NCBI GenBank assembly: GCA_937888935.1
Contig: CALARO010000048.1
Coordinates: 1-6,600 of the forward strand
Length of the DNA stretch: 6,600 bases
Reading direction: 5' to 3'
DNA from: an uncultured Clostridia bacterium
Lineage (GTDB): Bacteria; Bacillota; Clostridia; Christensenellales; Borkfalkiaceae
Shown here: positions 5,317 to 6,600 of the stretch, in pieces
Layout: each line of letters begins with the position of its first letter
Position numbering within the stretch: position 1 is the first letter of the stretch
Made by a program: the position numbers and the translations under genes
The notes under the pieces: model-generated
What the model saw: the letters and a program-made list of their open reading frames with translations, nothing else
Told to the model about the DNA's origin: nothing
Databases searched by the model: none

Positions 5317-6579
5317 ATGATCAATCAGAATATCAGCGATTTAATCGCGTATGCAAAAATACATTTAAATCTTCCCGCGGCGGACGAAATTTACGTTTCC
5401 AACCTTCTGATGACGAAGCTCAACCTTACGGAAATCAAGCCGTGCTGGGTAAACGAGAAGAAGATTGCCGCGCTTACCTGTCCGGACGAAATCGTTGCGC
5501 CGATCGCGGCTTACGCGGTGAAAAACGGGGTGATCGACGAAGGCGAAGAAGAGTTTTTCACTTCCGACATTTTGGATATGCTTTCGCCGCGCCCTTCGGA
5601 AGTGATTGAAAAGTTTGCCGCGCTGCACGAGAAATCGCCCGCGGCGGCGTTCGATATGCTGTACGATCTCGGCGTGAAGAACGATTATGTAAAGGCTTCG
5701 GCGATCGCGAAAAACGAGTACTGGAAAACGACCACCACGCGGATTCCCATCGAAATCACGATCAATCTGAGCAAACCCGAAAAAAACAACAAGCTCACGG
5801 CGAAGCTGCGCAACGTGTCTTCGGGGTATCCGAAATGCATGCTTTGCAAAGAGAACGTGGGGTACGTTGGGCAGGGCAGAACGCGGCGCAACATGCGCAC
5901 CGTGCCGCTTACGCTGGCGGGGGAAAAATGGTTCTGGCAGTTCTCGCCTTACGCGTACTTTTATCAGCACGGAATTGCGATAAATCTCGCCCATACCCCC
6001 ATGGAATTGACGGAAAAGACCACGCGCAAGCTGCTCGATTTCGTGGATTACGCGCCCGATTATTGCATCGGATCGAACGCGCCGTTGCCGATTGTGGGCG
6101 GCAGCATACTTGCGCACGAGCATTTTCAGGGCGGCAAGCACGTTTTCCCGATGTTTGAAAGCGAGCGCGGCGAAAAGATCGCGGAAACGGAAGGCAGCGT
6201 GAGCGTGTACCTGCCCGATTGGTACAACAGCGTGATTTTGCTTACGGGCAGCGATAAAGACGCGCTTTGCCGCGCGGCGGCGAACGTTCTGAATAAATGG
6301 CTGAATTATTCGGACAAAGCCGTGAATATCATCGCAAAAACGGACGCGCCGCACAACACGCTTTCGCCGATCGTGCGGAAGACGGATGAAGGGTACGAAG
6401 TGTATCTGCTTCTTCGCAACAACCGCTGCGACGAGGAATATCCCGACGGAATTTTTCACGCGCACAAAGAATATCATAATATCAAGAGCGAATCAATCGG
6501 CCTGATCGAGGCGATGGGCAGATTTATTCTGCCCGGCAGATTGCACCGCCAACTGCGGGAAGTGCGCAAGTTTTTAACG
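5317..6579 (+). CDS. galT: UDP-glucose--hexose-1-phosphate uridylyltransferase, class II, 3'-truncated
   Basis: The frame opens at ATG 5317 and runs without a stop to the end of the window. The enzyme exchanges UMP between UDP-glucose and galactose-1-phosphate, giving glucose-1-phosphate and UDP-galactose, and so uses the product of the galK gene 45 bases upstream. It is the Bacillota type (class II GalT). The N-terminal 130 residues are helical. CMLCKENVGYVGQGRTRRNMRTVPL (split here as 174-178 CMLCK and 192-198 NMRTVPL) and WFWQFSPYAYF (205-215) are followed by GGSILAHEHFQGG (261-273), the catalytic H-x-H-x-Q with His267 and His269. 421 native residues are present; the family has roughly 490-510, so about 70-90 are missing. 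From 6580 the sequence is sequencing adapter, so the last seven codons of the open frame are not real. AAAAGG at 5302-5307 serves as the ribosome binding site. Confidence 0.95.
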
Positions 6580-6600
6580 AGATCGGAAGAGCGTCGTGTA
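6580..6600. other. Illumina TruSeq adapter remnant at the contig end
   Basis: The last 21 bases read AGATCGGAAGAGC followed directly by GTCGTGTA, an exact match to the start of the standard TruSeq adapter read-through sequence. It interrupts galT in mid gene. This is an artefact and not genomic. One or a few of its first bases may by chance also be native. Confidence 0.95.

Noticed and set aside
5365..6477. 370-residue open frame on the minus strand
   Set aside because: It is the antisense of galT, Arg/His/Phe-rich with no recognisable domain or ribosome binding site. Long minus-strand openings arise from the GC-rich codon use of the real gene.

Overview
The window looks like a piece of a Clostridia-type (Bacillota) chromosome, probably from an uncultured gut or rumen anaerobe. 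Support for this is the class II galT beside galK, the DUF1653 protein, strong AGGAGG-type ribosome binding sites, consensus sigma-A promoters, and a GH127 plant-glycan hydrolase. TGA is used as a normal stop. The genus cannot be named from the sequence. The last 21 bases match the Illumina TruSeq adapter, so this is almost certainly the raw end of an assembled short-read contig.

Layout, left to right. (1) The 3' part of a GH127 beta-L-arabinofuranosidase gene, cut by the left edge just after its zinc-ligand Glu. (2) A gene-free stretch carrying a very good promoter and a long leader, then a 70-residue cold-shock protein. (3) An intrinsic terminator, then with almost no room for a new promoter a VTT/DedA-like membrane protein and, one base after its stop, a DUF1653 protein. 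(4) A perfect 11-bp hairpin that serves as a shared convergent terminator. (5) A compact AT-rich module: an XRE-type repressor on the minus strand and, divergently on the plus strand, a small Rossmann/SLOG-like protein of unknown function. The gap between them is only 27% GC by count and holds three to four evenly spaced copies of a palindromic operator-like sequence. (6) A terminator, then a consensus promoter driving galK and galT, the kinase and uridylyltransferase of the Leloir pathway. galT is cut by the contig end.

Functionally, the two ends serve sugar use: arabinofuranose release, and galactose to galactose-1-phosphate to UDP-galactose. The middle is housekeeping/stress (Csp, VTT, DUF1653) plus the XRE/SLOG pair. 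That pair is the part most likely to be an acquired or poorly described system: the repeated operators predict that the XRE protein controls itself and the SLOG-like gene. A second regulatory prospect is a 14-bp CG-centred palindrome in the galK leader. A third is the terminator between csp and the VTT gene, which would make the downstream pair depend on readthrough.
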